Of a stretch of 64,000 bases of DNA, positions 43,678 to 53,900 are shown piece by piece. This stretch comes from an uncultured Verrucomicrobia subdivision 3 bacterium (GTDB lineage: Bacteria; Verrucomicrobiota; Verrucomicrobiia; Limisphaerales; UBA11358), in assembly GCA_903865745.1 (NCBI GenBank), contig CAIPKV010000015.1, forward strand, positions 1 to 64,000. The letters are read 5' to 3'. Position 1 is the stretch's first letter, and the number at the start of each line of letters is the position of its first letter. Made by a program: the position numbers and the translations under genes. The notes under the pieces were generated by a model. The model ran no database searches. It saw only the letters and a program-made list of their open reading frames with translations, and had not been told where the DNA came from.

Positions 43678-45543
43678 ATGTGCGGCATTATTGGATACGT
43701 TGGAAAAAAGTCAGCCTCGCCCATCCTGCTGGAAGGCTTGCGCCGGCTGGAATATCGCGGCTATGACAGCGCGGGTGTGGCGATTCTGGATAACGCCGCC
43801 CTTGCGTTGCGTAAAAAGAAAGGCCGGATTGACGATGGCATTGCCCGCGTGCTGAAAGCTGAACCTGCCACTGGCAGCCTCGGCATCGCCCACACGCGCT
43901 GGGCCACGCACGGCGTCCCGTCCGACACCAATTGCCATCCGCATCTCGATGGCTCCAGTAAGATTGCGGTCGTCCACAACGGCGTCATCGAAAACTACGA
44001 CGCGCTGAAACAGCGGATGATCCGCGCGGGCCACAAGTTTAAATCCGACACGGACACCGAAGTCCTCGCGCATCTCATCGGCGAGTATTACGAGAAGCGC
44101 AAAACCGGAAATCGCAAATCGGAAACCGGAAATGAACTAGCCCTTTCCGTCTGCGACGCCTTGCGCGAAGTCATCGGCACCTACGGTCTCGCGGTCATCT
44201 GCACGGATTTTCCGGATACCATCATCGGTGCGCGACGTGGCTCGCCGCTCATCATCGGCATTGGCAAGCACGAGAACTTCCTCGCCAGCGACGCCAACGC
44301 CATCGTCGCCCACACGAAAAAAGTCGTCTATCTCAACGACTACGATGTGGCCACCATCACACCGGAACGCTTCGACGTCGTAAATCTCGGGGCCGACACG
44401 GCGAACGTCCAGATCAGCAACCTCGAGTTTTCACAGGAAGATGCCGCACGCGGCAAGCACGCGCACTTCATGCTCAAGGAAATCTATGAGCAGCCCCAAA
44501 CCGTGCTGAACGCCCTGCGCGGCCGCATTGATTTCGAAGGCGCGACCGCCAAGTTCGGCGGCTTGAACATGACGGCTGCCGAATTGCGCGGCATTGACCG
44601 CATCGTCATCGCGGCGAGCGGCACGAGCTGGCACGCGGCCCTCGTCGGCGAATACTTGATTGAAGAACTCGCGCAAATTCCCGTCGAGGTCGAGTTCGCA
44701 CACGAATTTTGTTACCGCAATTGTCCGCTCGAGAAAAACACCATCCTGCTCGTACTCTCGCAATCCGGTGAGACCGCAGACACCCTCGCCGCCTTGCGTG
44801 AGGCCAAGCGACGCGGCCACAAGGCGCTCGCCATCGTCAACGTCGTTGGCAGCACCATCGCGCGCGAAGCCGATGGCGGCATCTACATGCATGCCGGCCC
44901 GGAGATTGGCGTGGCTTCCACCAAGGCTTTCGTCTCGACGATTTCCATATTAACCCTGCTCGCCGTACATCTCGGACGGTTGCGCAACCTTTCTGCCAAG
45001 CGCGCGCTGGACGTGTTGCATGGCTTAGAGGCGTTGCCAAAGCAGATTGAGAAAACGCTCGCGCTCAACGACGCCTTGAAGAAGGTCGCCAAGAAATATG
45101 CCCAGGCTGACGACTTCTTTTTCCTCGGGCGCGGCTACACGTTTCCGATTGCTCTGGAGGGTGCGCTCAAGCTGAAAGAAATATCCTACATCCACGCCGA
45201 GGGTTATTCCGCCGCCGAAATGAAGCACGGCCCCATCGCGTTGATTGATGCCAAGACGCCGACGGTATTTCTCGTGCCGCAGGATGCGATGTATGACAAG
45301 ACCATGGCGAACCTCGCCATGATCCGTGCGCGCCAGGGTCCGATCATCGCGCTCGCAACGGAAGGCGACAAGGCCATCAAGAAAGTGGCCAACGATGTGA
45401 TTTACCTGCCGCCGACGCTTGACCTGCTGAATCCGATTCTGGCCACCGTGCCGCTGCAGCTCTTCGCGTATCACATCGCCGTCGCGCGCGGCTGCGATGT
45501 GGACAAACCGCGCAACCTCGCCAAGAGCGTGACGGTCGAGTAA
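43678..45543 (+). CDS. glmS: glutamine-fructose-6-phosphate aminotransferase with a heptamer-repeat insertion
   Basis: The 621-residue enzyme makes glucosamine-6-phosphate for cell-wall synthesis. The N-terminal amidotransferase domain has the nucleophile in MCGIIGYVG, and the isomerase half has two SIS domains (GTSWHAALVGEYLIE, QSGETADTL, EGALKLKEISYIHAE) and the terminal KPRNLAKSVTVE. Residues about 142-153 (KTGNRKSETGNE) are encoded by four 7-base units and sit in a surface loop of the glutaminase domain. Activity is expected to be kept. Confidence 0.95.
   Translation: MCGIIGYVGKKSASPILLEGLRRLEYRGYDSAGVAILDNAALALRKKKGRIDDGIARVLKAEPATGSLGIAHTRWATHGVPSDTNCHPHLDGSSKIAVVHNGVIENYDALKQRMIRAGHKFKSDTDTEVLAHLIGEYYEKRKTGNRKSETGNELALSVCDALREVIGTYGLAVICTDFPDTIIGARRGSPLIIGIGKHENFLASDANAIVAHTKKVVYLNDYDVATITPERFDVVNLGADTANVQISNLEFSQEDAARGKHAHFMLKEIYEQPQTVLNALRGRIDFEGATAKFGGLNMTAAELRGIDRIVIAASGTSWHAALVGEYLIEELAQIPVEVEFAHEFCYRNCPLEKNTILLVLSQSGETADTLAALREAKRRGHKALAIVNVVGSTIAREADGGIYMHAGPEIGVASTKAFVSTISILTLLAVHLGRLRNLSAKRALDVLHGLEALPKQIEKTLALNDALKKVAKKYAQADDFFFLGRGYTFPIALEGALKLKEISYIHAEGYSAAEMKHGPIALIDAKTPTVFLVPQDAMYDKTMANLAMIRARQGPIIALATEGDKAIKKVANDVIYLPPTLDLLNPILATVPLQLFAYHIAVARGCDVDKPRNLAKSVTVE
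44101..44134. repeat. four 7-bp units inside glmS
   Basis: AAACCGG AAATCGC AAATCGG AAACCGG is read in frame in glmS. It is the second coding-sequence case of a heptamer run in the window, besides thiE. Confidence 0.75.
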
Positions 45544-45571
45544 ACAACTTTCATGCGCCGGCCCGACCGCC

Positions 45572-46648
45572 ATGGCTAAAATTAAAATTTTCTGCCTGCA
45601 TTGTGGCCGGATGCTCCAATCCGACGAAGCCAGCCGGGGCCAAAAATTCCGCTGCCCGCATTGCAAACATTCGGTGCTGGTGCCTACCCGGAGCAGAAAG
45701 CGCATCCGCATTAGGACCGGGCCCCGCAGTAAGAAAAAAATCTTCCTCCTCGCTGCCGTCGGCCTGATTCTGGCCACCGCACTCCTTGCTGTCGGGCTAT
45801 GGTTGCTGGCACCAGTACGGGTTCACTGGCCTGACCGGCGACCCATTGGCGTTTTGTTTCTGGCTTCCGATTATCATTCATCCGCCACCAATCCGCGCGG
45901 CTGGTTCAACGACCAGAGCCTAGATTTCACCGGCACAAACGGTGTGCAACGCTTTCGACAGGCGCTGCTGGATTACACCGACCGCAGTCTCGCCATTCTC
46001 AAGCGGACAGGTGCGCAGGGCACGATTGTCTGGGACTTGGAGGGTGAAGAGTATCCGCACAAAACCTCGTTCATCGGCGATCCACGTTTGCTGAATCATC
46101 TGGCCCCGGAAATGGCCGCCGCCGTGGATGAATTCTTCGCCCGCCTGCGCGGGGCCGGATTGAAGATTGGTTTGACCATCCGCCCGCAACAACTGGTTTT
46201 TGACGAACACGGCCTGCCCCAACAAACTCAGGTGGCCGACATCGCGGGGAGTTTGCGCGATAAAATTGACTATGCCCAGAAGCGCTGGGGCGTCACCATC
46301 TTTTATGTGGATTCCAATGGCGGCATTCGGCGACCTGACGAAGTGTGGCAACTGCGGCGGCTGTCGGCGGAGCGACCCGACATCCTCCTGATTCCCGAAC
46401 ATCACTATCTCCCCTATTGGGAGTTCAGCGCGCCCTATGTGGCCTTGCGCAAAGGCGGCTCAACCGGCACCGCGAACTGGGCGCATCACCTCTTCCCCGG
46501 ATCGTTTCAAGCGCTGGACATTGGCGACGCGGCGGCTGACTGGGCTAAGATTGTGGCGGCCAAGAGCCAGGGCGACATCCTGCTATTTCGCGCGTGGTAT
46601 CCGAACCCGGAAAGCGATCTGATCGAAAGTTTGGCGCACGAACGGTGA
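45572..46648 (+). CDS. membrane protein with N-terminal zinc ribbon and a barrel-like extracytoplasmic domain
   Basis: The 358-residue protein begins with a CxxC...CxxC zinc ribbon (CLHCGRML ... CPHCKHSV), a basic stretch and a transmembrane helix (about 57-80). The rest, outside the membrane, shows alternating strands and helices with acidic strand ends (GTIVWDLEGEEYP, GLKIGLTIRPQQ, VTIFYVDSNGG, DILLIPEHHYLPY), as in TIM-barrel glycosidases. No named family is recognised. It follows glmS by 28 bases. Confidence 0.7.
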   Translation: MAKIKIFCLHCGRMLQSDEASRGQKFRCPHCKHSVLVPTRSRKRIRIRTGPRSKKKIFLLAAVGLILATALLAVGLWLLAPVRVHWPDRRPIGVLFLASDYHSSATNPRGWFNDQSLDFTGTNGVQRFRQALLDYTDRSLAILKRTGAQGTIVWDLEGEEYPHKTSFIGDPRLLNHLAPEMAAAVDEFFARLRGAGLKIGLTIRPQQLVFDEHGLPQQTQVADIAGSLRDKIDYAQKRWGVTIFYVDSNGGIRRPDEVWQLRRLSAERPDILLIPEHHYLPYWEFSAPYVALRKGGSTGTANWAHHLFPGSFQALDIGDAAADWAKIVAAKSQGDILLFRAWYPNPESDLIESLAHER

Positions 46649-46761
46649 AAACCGGAGGCGTTGAACGAGATTGATGCCCCTGCCATCGCGCGCGGAAGTC
46701 TCCTCGCCGTATTTGCCCCACCTAATTTTGCCATCGAAACACACGAACCGGAGTTTTCGGC

Positions 46762-47157
46762 CTAAACTGCTCCATTCAAACCGGCTAAACCCGATTCAGG
46801 CCTATTTTTAGGACCCAAAAACTGCGGCTACCCCGAGAAGATGGTCCTAAATGGAGCATTTAGCTGCACATACTCGGGGAAGATGGTCTGAAATGCTCCA
46901 TTTAACCGAGCCTGCCCGGGGAAGGCTCTCTTAAATGGTCCGTTTGCCTGCGCCTTCCCCGGGAATGCAAGCCTCGCGACGCTTTAAAACCGCATCTTCC
47001 CCGGGAAGGTGGTACTAAACGGAGCATTTAGCTGCGCCTACTCGGGGAAGACGACTCTAAATGCTCCATTTTACTGCGCCTACCCAGGGAAGGCTCCGCA
47101 AAATGGTCCTTTTAACTGCGCTTGCCCGGGCAATCCAAGCCTCAAGGCGTTTCAAAT
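46762..47157. repeat. tandem array E: about 8 units of 42 bp with an internal palindrome
   Basis: A GGGAAG core recurs at exactly 42-base steps from 46837 to about 47131. The approximate unit is CTGCGCCTACCCGGGGAAG followed by ATGGTCCTAAATGGTCCATTTAG. Several units contain the palindrome CTAAATGGNCCATTTAG (or TAAATGCTCCATTTA). A more degenerate start reaches back to about 46762. The array lies between two plus-strand genes. Confidence 0.85.
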
Positions 47158-47256
47158 CCTTCCGCAAACGGCAAAAGCGGTTTTGCCGGTTCCAACGGCG
47201 GAGCCGTTTTGCCGAAAGGTTTGAGCCGGTTCGCCTGGACTGCTACCCTGACGCCC

Positions 47257-48042
47257 ATGGCTAAACCCAATTTCATCGAACTGCCGGGCTGCGAGCCGAT
47301 CAATATCCTGTTTGAAGATCGCTCGGTCATCGCCATCGATAAGCCGCGTGGCTGGATGCTCGTGCCGGATTCGTGGCGCAAGACGAACTGGAATTTGCAG
47401 ACCGCCATTGATTCGTCCATCCGCGCGGATGATTTCTGGGCGCGCTCGCGCAACCTGCGCTATCTCCGCCACGTCCACCGCCTCGACGCGGACACGAGCG
47501 GCGTGATGCTTTTCGCCAAAAGTGAGGGGGCCATGCGCGCCTTGGGCGAGATGTTTGAGTCGCGCCGGATGGAGAAGACCTACCTCGCCGTCGTCGAGGG
47601 TGTGCCGCGCGAAAAAGAATGGAAGTGCGAACTGCCCATCGGGCCGGACCCGAAAAACTTTGGCAAGATGCGCGTGGATCATTCGGAGGAAGGCAAGGAA
47701 TCAGAGACGCATTTCCGGGTGCTGCTGAGCAATGAACGCTTTACGCTCATCGAAGCGAGTCCGCTGACGGGGCGCACGCATCAAATCCGGTTGCACCTCG
47801 CGGAGTCCGGCAGCCCGATCATGTGCGATGAGATTTATGGTCGCGTGGAGAAAGGTTTTCGTCTCGGCCTGCGCGCGGTGCGGCTGGCTTACAAAGATAC
47901 GTTCACGCGGCGACCGGTAAACATCCTCGCGCCGGTGGAAAATTTTCTAAAAGAGTTTGGATTTAAGCTCACGCCGGAACTGGCGCAAGCGCCGTGGGTG
48001 CGCCGCCCATTCGTGCCGAAGGAACAGTCGACCACAGATTAA
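47257..48042 (+). CDS. RluA/RluD-like pseudouridine synthase
   Basis: From ATG 47257 the product has 261 residues. The catalytic aspartate lies in HRLDADTSGVMLF, and GRTHQIRLHLAESGSPIM is the second conserved motif. No S4 RNA-binding domain precedes the catalytic domain, as in RluA and TruC types. Which RNA uridine is modified cannot be told. The last codons (ACC ACA GAT TAA) are part of a dispersed repeat. Confidence 0.9.
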   Translation: MAKPNFIELPGCEPINILFEDRSVIAIDKPRGWMLVPDSWRKTNWNLQTAIDSSIRADDFWARSRNLRYLRHVHRLDADTSGVMLFAKSEGAMRALGEMFESRRMEKTYLAVVEGVPREKEWKCELPIGPDPKNFGKMRVDHSEEGKESETHFRVLLSNERFTLIEASPLTGRTHQIRLHLAESGSPIMCDEIYGRVEKGFRLGLRAVRLAYKDTFTRRPVNILAPVENFLKEFGFKLTPELAQAPWVRRPFVPKEQSTTD

Positions 48043-48094
48043 GCCGATTCACGCAGCTTGATTTTTATCTGCGGTCATCTGCGCCAATCTGCGG
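48034..48094. repeat. CCACAGATT-type repeat overlapping the end of the pseudouridine synthase gene
   Basis: CCACAGATTAAGCCGATTCACGCAG and, inverted, ATCTGCGGTCATCTGCGCCAATCTGCGGG form an imperfect inverted repeat. The first arm covers the last codons and the stop of the gene. It is of the same family as 33248-33325. Confidence 0.6.
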
Positions 48095-48108
48095 GTGAAA
48101 CGATGGGT

Positions 48109-48705
48109 TCAGTTCGCGTAGTGGACGCCGCAGCCGTAGGGCTTGGTCTGCGTGACGGAGACGGGCTTACCCGCCAACAATTCTGCCACGGCGGCGCGGA
48201 CGTAATTCTTCGCGGTACGCGGATCACCAAACGGTTGCGGCCGATTATCTATCGCGCCGTCATAGGCCAGCGTGCCGTCGGTCGCGATGACAAAACAATG
48301 CGGCGTGGTCTTCATGCCGTAAAGATGACCGATGTCGCCGGTGTAATCGTCCAGCCACGCGGTGGCGGCAATTTTCAAGTCCGCCCATTCCTGCTGCGCC
48401 TGCGCCGGCGTGCGGTAGCTGAAATTGTTGGTGTTCACGGAATCCACCATGAGCCAAATGACGCCTTTGGCCGCCAGCTCCTTCTGCAATTCCGGCATCG
48501 CACCACTGGCGTAATGGTTGTGACAAAACGGGCAGTCGGAGTTATAGGATTCGATGACGACCAGCTTACCTTTGTAATCGGAGAGCTTGATAGTCTTGCC
48601 ATTGATGTCGGTACCGGTGAAATCCGGCGCGGGTTTACCGATCTCAACGGCAAACAGCGAGGTCCCGAGAGTGATGGCGAAAAGCAGGGTGAATAGTTGT
48701 TTCAT
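48109..48705 (-). CDS. secreted thioredoxin-fold redoxin (peroxiredoxin-like)
   Basis: The 198-residue protein has a signal peptide and an AhpC/Redoxin fold (GKPAPDFTGTDINGKTIKLSDYKGKLVVIE). A CPFC motif takes the active-site position, and a C-terminal PYGCGVHY adds another cysteine. It is probably a periplasmic thiol-disulphide or peroxide-linked redox protein. It follows the DsbD-like gene on the same strand and could accept electrons from it. Confidence 0.85.
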   Translation of the reverse strand: MKQLFTLLFAITLGTSLFAVEIGKPAPDFTGTDINGKTIKLSDYKGKLVVIESYNSDCPFCHNHYASGAMPELQKELAAKGVIWLMVDSVNTNNFSYRTPAQAQQEWADLKIAATAWLDDYTGDIGHLYGMKTTPHCFVIATDGTLAYDGAIDNRPQPFGDPRTAKNYVRAAVAELLAGKPVSVTQTKPYGCGVHYAN

Positions 48706-48717
48706 AACTTAAAGCTC

Positions 48718-48739
48718 GTTCCGTGAAGTCAGACGGAAC
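48718..48739. other. small hairpin between the DsbD-like and redoxin genes
   Basis: Arms GTTCCGT and ACGGAAC (7 bases) enclose 8 bases just upstream of the redoxin start. It could be a weak attenuator or leader structure. No T-run follows. Confidence 0.3.
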
Positions 48740-48765
48740 CGCCGTGGATTTGGTTCAAAGAAACC

Positions 48766-50916
48766 TTACTTGGCCGCGCGGTCAAGCGCAGCAAGAACGA
48801 GGCTAGGGGTGAGGACTTCGGGTAGCACTATCGCCGCCGCATCAATATTCTTCGGATAAACCAAAACCAGCGGCACGCCCGCGCGATGGTAGCGGTTCAG
48901 CTCCGCCGTGATGGCATCGGGGAAGTGCGTGTAGTCGCCGAGCAGCGCAATAACGTTGAGCGATTTCAGTTTTTCGCGAACCGTAGCGACTTCAATACTC
49001 GTCTTCTTGTTGACCTGACAGGTCAGACACCAATCCGCCGTGAAATCAACCAGCACCGGCTGGCCCGAGGCCCGCGCCACCGCAAGCGCACCGGGACTCC
49101 AGCGCTGCCAGTCAATACCCTCGGCAGATTCTTTGAGCGAACCGGTGGTGACCTTTGGCGGCAAGGCATTACGCCAGTCGAGTTCCTTTTCCAGCGCAAA
49201 CTCGTAACCGCCCAGTAACAATATCACCACAAACGCCAAGGCAACGCCCTTGCTCGAACGGCCGCGCTGGACAAATTCACCGAAGATCCAGGCGGCGAAG
49301 GCGACGACCACGAGAAAGATGCCGAGCCAGAGAACATTTTTGCCGTAGCTGCTGGCGGCAATGTTGAACAGCCAGATGACAGTGGCGAGCATCGGAAAAC
49401 CCATGGCAATCTTGAACTTCTCCATCCACGCGCCCGGCTTGGGCAGGAATTTGAGCCAGGCCGGGTTCCAACTCAATAGAATATAGGGTGACGCGAGCCC
49501 CAGTCCGACAGTGAGAAAGATCAGGACGATGACGGCCGCACTTTGGGCAAAGGCGAACCCGAGTGCCGCGCCCAGAAACGGCGCGGTGCAGGGCGTCGCG
49601 AGCACGGTGGCCAGCACGCCATTGAAAAATGCGCCAGCCGCACCGTGCTTGGAGGCCAATTCGCCGGCGGCATTCAGCGCGCCACCGCCGAGGATGACTT
49701 CAAACACGCCAAACAAGTTCAGCGCGACCAGCGTGACGAGCGTGGTGAGACACACGATGAACACGGGGCTGCCAAACTGCATGCCCCAGCCGGCGTGATT
49801 GCCCGCCGCCTTGACGCCGATGACCAGGGTAGCGAGCACGAGGAACGAAAGCAGCACGCCGACCGCATAAATCAGGCCGAGGTTGCGGACGCGGCGCGGT
49901 TCGCTCTTGGCCTCGCTGACGAAACCAAGGATTTTCAGCGCGATGACCGGCAGCACACAGGGCATGATGTTGAGAATCAATCCGCCGATGAAGGCGAAGA
50001 GCAGCATATGCCAGAGCGATTGGGCGGGTGAGGCGGGCGAATTGTCCGGATTGGGAATAGTTTTGCTAGAAGGCGCGGCATTGCCTACGGGCAGCTTGAT
50101 TTGAATGGCGCGCTCGCCATTGCCACCATCGTTCAAGACGAGGACGCCGGAAATTTCCTGCGGCCAGTCGCCCGAATATTTCTTCACCACCTTGCGAATG
50201 CGAAGGTCGGCGGCATTCGCAGAAATGATTTCGGTGGCTGATTGAACCTCAAAGGCATCGCTGGCGTCGGGGAAAAAATCAACCGAGTCGAATTTGATAT
50301 TCTTGGCGGCATCCACCGGCTGCTGGTTGGCGATAATCAACGACCGGGTCTCGTTAGTCGCCGGTGTTTCCCACCAAGCACTCAGCGCGTAGGGATTATC
50401 CAGCAGCGGCGTTTTACTTTGCCACTCGGCCAGCGTTGCCGCGTCAGCGGAGGTTTTATTATCAGCCCCAACATTGAGCACAGCCTGAACTCCGCCGCTG
50501 GCGGGAATGCACGACTCATTACATTCGAGCCAAGACACCTTGGCGGCGAAATTCAGCGGCCCGGCGGGCAGATTGCTTGCCAGCGTGAGGGGCACGAGCA
50601 AGACCACTTCGTCCTGATAGCCGTAAGTTGTGACGTCGGCCGGCGGAAGTTTTTTGGGGAGCGGCCATTGGATATCACCAGCGGTGACACCAGCGGGCAG
50701 CTGCCATTTGATATCCGGGGCTTGGCCAGCTTCGCCAGGATTTTTCCAGTAAGTGTGCCAACCCGACTCCATCTTAAGATCCACGCCCGCCCAGATGGTA
50801 TCGCCGGGCTTGGCGGTGTCGGCGGACAAAAGCAGTTGCACCTGCGTGTGGGCAGCCCGGGCGCAAGCCAAGCTGAGCATCAGGGCCGCAAAGCAGTATA
50901 TTTTTCGCACAATCAT
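48766..50916 (-). CDS. dsbD: DsbD-like thiol-disulphide interchange protein
   Basis: The 716-residue protein carries electrons from cytoplasmic thioredoxin across the membrane. Order: signal peptide; N-terminal DsbD alpha-like domain (about 20-280, GWHTYWKNPGEAG); an eight-helix membrane domain with cysteines in NIMPCVLPV and TPCTAPFLG; and a C-terminal thioredoxin domain with WCLTCQ. It would keep the TlpA, redoxin and DUF4266 cysteines encoded nearby reduced (inference). Confidence 0.9.
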   Translation of the reverse strand: MIVRKIYCFAALMLSLACARAAHTQVQLLLSADTAKPGDTIWAGVDLKMESGWHTYWKNPGEAGQAPDIKWQLPAGVTAGDIQWPLPKKLPPADVTTYGYQDEVVLLVPLTLASNLPAGPLNFAAKVSWLECNESCIPASGGVQAVLNVGADNKTSADAATLAEWQSKTPLLDNPYALSAWWETPATNETRSLIIANQQPVDAAKNIKFDSVDFFPDASDAFEVQSATEIISANAADLRIRKVVKKYSGDWPQEISGVLVLNDGGNGERAIQIKLPVGNAAPSSKTIPNPDNSPASPAQSLWHMLLFAFIGGLILNIMPCVLPVIALKILGFVSEAKSEPRRVRNLGLIYAVGVLLSFLVLATLVIGVKAAGNHAGWGMQFGSPVFIVCLTTLVTLVALNLFGVFEVILGGGALNAAGELASKHGAAGAFFNGVLATVLATPCTAPFLGAALGFAFAQSAAVIVLIFLTVGLGLASPYILLSWNPAWLKFLPKPGAWMEKFKIAMGFPMLATVIWLFNIAASSYGKNVLWLGIFLVVVAFAAWIFGEFVQRGRSSKGVALAFVVILLLGGYEFALEKELDWRNALPPKVTTGSLKESAEGIDWQRWSPGALAVARASGQPVLVDFTADWCLTCQVNKKTSIEVATVREKLKSLNVIALLGDYTHFPDAITAELNRYHRAGVPLVLVYPKNIDAAAIVLPEVLTPSLVLAALDRAAK

Positions 50917-50961
50917 GAAATACTTTTTTCCCTATCGAACCTAAAGGCTTTTGGCCATTGC

Positions 50962-53900
50962 CTACGGGGCAGACTTCAGACGGTAGAACCGGCTGTTAGC
51001 GCGGGCGGTATCGGTCACTTGCCACTGGCCGGCAACGGCGGCATTGGTAGAAATGTCCGTCCACGTGGCCAAGTCGGCGCTGGCTTGCACGACGTAATTA
51101 GAACCCGTCGTGCCGCTACAGTTCAGGGTGATGCTGCCATCCGAATTCGGGATGATTTTGGCAATGACCAACGGCAGCGGCACAACTGCGGAAGAGATAT
51201 TATTAATTGTCCTTAAATTGTCGGTCCCGCCACCGTCCCCCCCACCGCTGCCGCCAGTCCGCACAAACAGCACTGCATTGGAACTAGTAGCGCTGCCGGC
51301 CACATTGGTGACTACCAGTACATAGACGCCGGAATCATTCGTCGTCACGGTGGCCACCGTCAGCGCACTGGTGAGCGAGCCGGAAATATTTCCACCGTCC
51401 GCTAGAGCCGAACCATTTTTCAACCACTGGTAACTAAAAGGCGCCGTGCCGCTCACGGCCGCACTGAGGGTTACCGTGTAGCCGGTTCTGACCGTCTGGT
51501 TCGTCGCCTGCACTGTGAATACCGGTGGGACCCAGACCGAGAGCGTAGCCACGGTACTGGTAACGCTACCGGCAAAATTAGTGATAACCACAAAGTAGGA
51601 ACCCGCATTATTCGTAGTGACCGCGGCAATGTTGAACGTGGAATTAGTTGCACCAGATACCACCTTGATTCCTTTGTACCATTGGTAATTGAACGGCGCA
51701 GTGCCAGTATTAACTACGCTGAAGCTGGCGACATTGCCGACGATCACTCCCTCGCTGACTGGTGGCACGGTGATGACCGGCGGTGCCACTACAGTCAGAG
51801 CACTGCTACTCGATACACTGCCAACCGGATTGCTTACGACGACCGAATAAACACCGGAGTCGTTGGTCGTCAGCGACGAAATCTTCAACACATTCGTAAC
51901 GGCCCCAGAAATATTTCCGCCATTCACCAAGGCCACGCCATTCTTGAACCACTGGTAGCTTAACGGGGCCCCGCCCGTCGCAGTAATGCTCAACGTGATA
52001 TTCGTACCCGCCTTGACCAGATTGGCGGGCGATGGAGTCGTCACCCGTGCCACTGGCATAATCTGCAGCCCGGATTTGATACTAGGCGGGGTTAAAACCG
52101 ACAGTGCAGCGGCAGCACTCGTAGTGCTGCCAAACGTGTTCTTGACGATGACCGAGTATGAGGCACCAGACTTAGTTGTGACCTTGGATAACGTGAGCGA
52201 GGAGCTATTCGCGCCGGAAACGCCGCCACCATTAGCAAGCTTGGCTCCATTTTTAAGCCATTGATATGAAAATGGTGCGGTACCACTGGCGGCAACCGTG
52301 AAAACGACGTTGCCGCCTACCGCCACATACTGGCTGGCCGGCTGGGTGGTAATGATCGGCGAAGCATTTACGGTGACACTCGCGCTCGTGCTGGTGGCAC
52401 TGCCAAAGGCATTACTGACCACGACGAAATAATTACCCACTCCGTTCGTCGTCAACGCGAGAATGGTCAGGATGTTTGAAGTTGAACCAGAAATATTTGC
52501 GCCGTCCACGAGTGCACCGCCAGCATTGAACCAATGGTAGCTCAACGGCCCGGTGCCGCTGGCGATGACTGACAGAACTACGTTACTACCCAGCGCGCCA
52601 AACTGGGTGACCGGCTGCGTGACGATGGTCGGCGGGAATTCCACGGTCAAAGCAGCGGCGGCACTTGTCACATTGCCAGCAGCATTGCTAATGGCGACGG
52701 AATAACTCGCCGCGTCCGCCGCCGAAACATTGGCAAGCGTAAGGGTGGCCGAATTTGCACCTGAAATAGCAGTACCGTTCTTCAACCATTGATAGACCAA
52801 CGGGGCAGTCCCGCTGGCAGCCACTTTGAACGTAGCGGAGTTGCTGACAACCGCACTCACAGCCGTTGGCGGGGTGACGATGGCTGGCGGCACCAAGACC
52901 GTCAGCGTCGCGGAGGAACTCGCGATACTACCGACGAGGTTGGTAACGATGACTGCATACCCGGCCGCATCATTAGTGCTGACGCCCGCAAGCGCGAGCA
53001 CATTAGAATTCGCACCTACGATAACCACGCCGTTTTTAAGCCATTGGAAATTCAACGGCGCCGTACCACTGGCAGTAACGGTGAACATAGCATTACTACC
53101 TTGCACCACGCTGACGCTTACTGGTTGAGTGGTAATAGCGGGCGCAAGCAAAACGGTTAGTGCCGCGGTGCTGCTGGTAACAGCACTGGCAGCGTTGGCA
53201 ACAATGACGGAATAATTAGCGGCGTCCGTGGCGGAAACATTGTTAAGCGTTAGAGTTGCGTTTACTGCGCCGGAAATATTAGCACCATTTTTTTGCCATT
53301 GATAAGTCAACGTCCCGCTGCCGGCGGCGGTCACGGTGAAGGTAACATTACTCCCTGCCACCGCCGTGACACTGACCGGCTGATTAACAATAGTCGGTGG
53401 CACCAAGACCGTCAGCGTCGCGGAGGAACTCGCGATACTGCCGACGGTGTTGGTGACGACGACAGAATAGCTGGCCGCGTCATTGGTGCTGACGGAGATT
53501 AAGTTGAGAACATTAGAATTGGCACCCGCTATTACTGAGCCGTTTTTCAGCCACTGAAAACTCAACGGTGCCGTACCGCTGGCAGTGACGGTGAAGGTAG
53601 CATTGCCACCTTGTACCACGCTGACATTCGCCGGCTGGGTGGCGATGGCAGGCGGGGCTAGTACCGTCAATGTCGCACTCCCGCTGGTGGCACTCCCGAC
53701 AGCGTTGGTAACGGCGACGGAATAACTCGCAGCGTCCGCCGCCGAAACATTGTTAAGGGTCAACGTGGCAGAAGTGGCACCGGATATGACCGCACCATTT
53801 TTTAACCATTGATAGGCCAGCGGTGCCGTGCCACTGGCGCTAACAGTGAAGGTAATATTGCTGCCTGCGAGAATCGCCGCGCCGACCGGTGACGCCGTAA

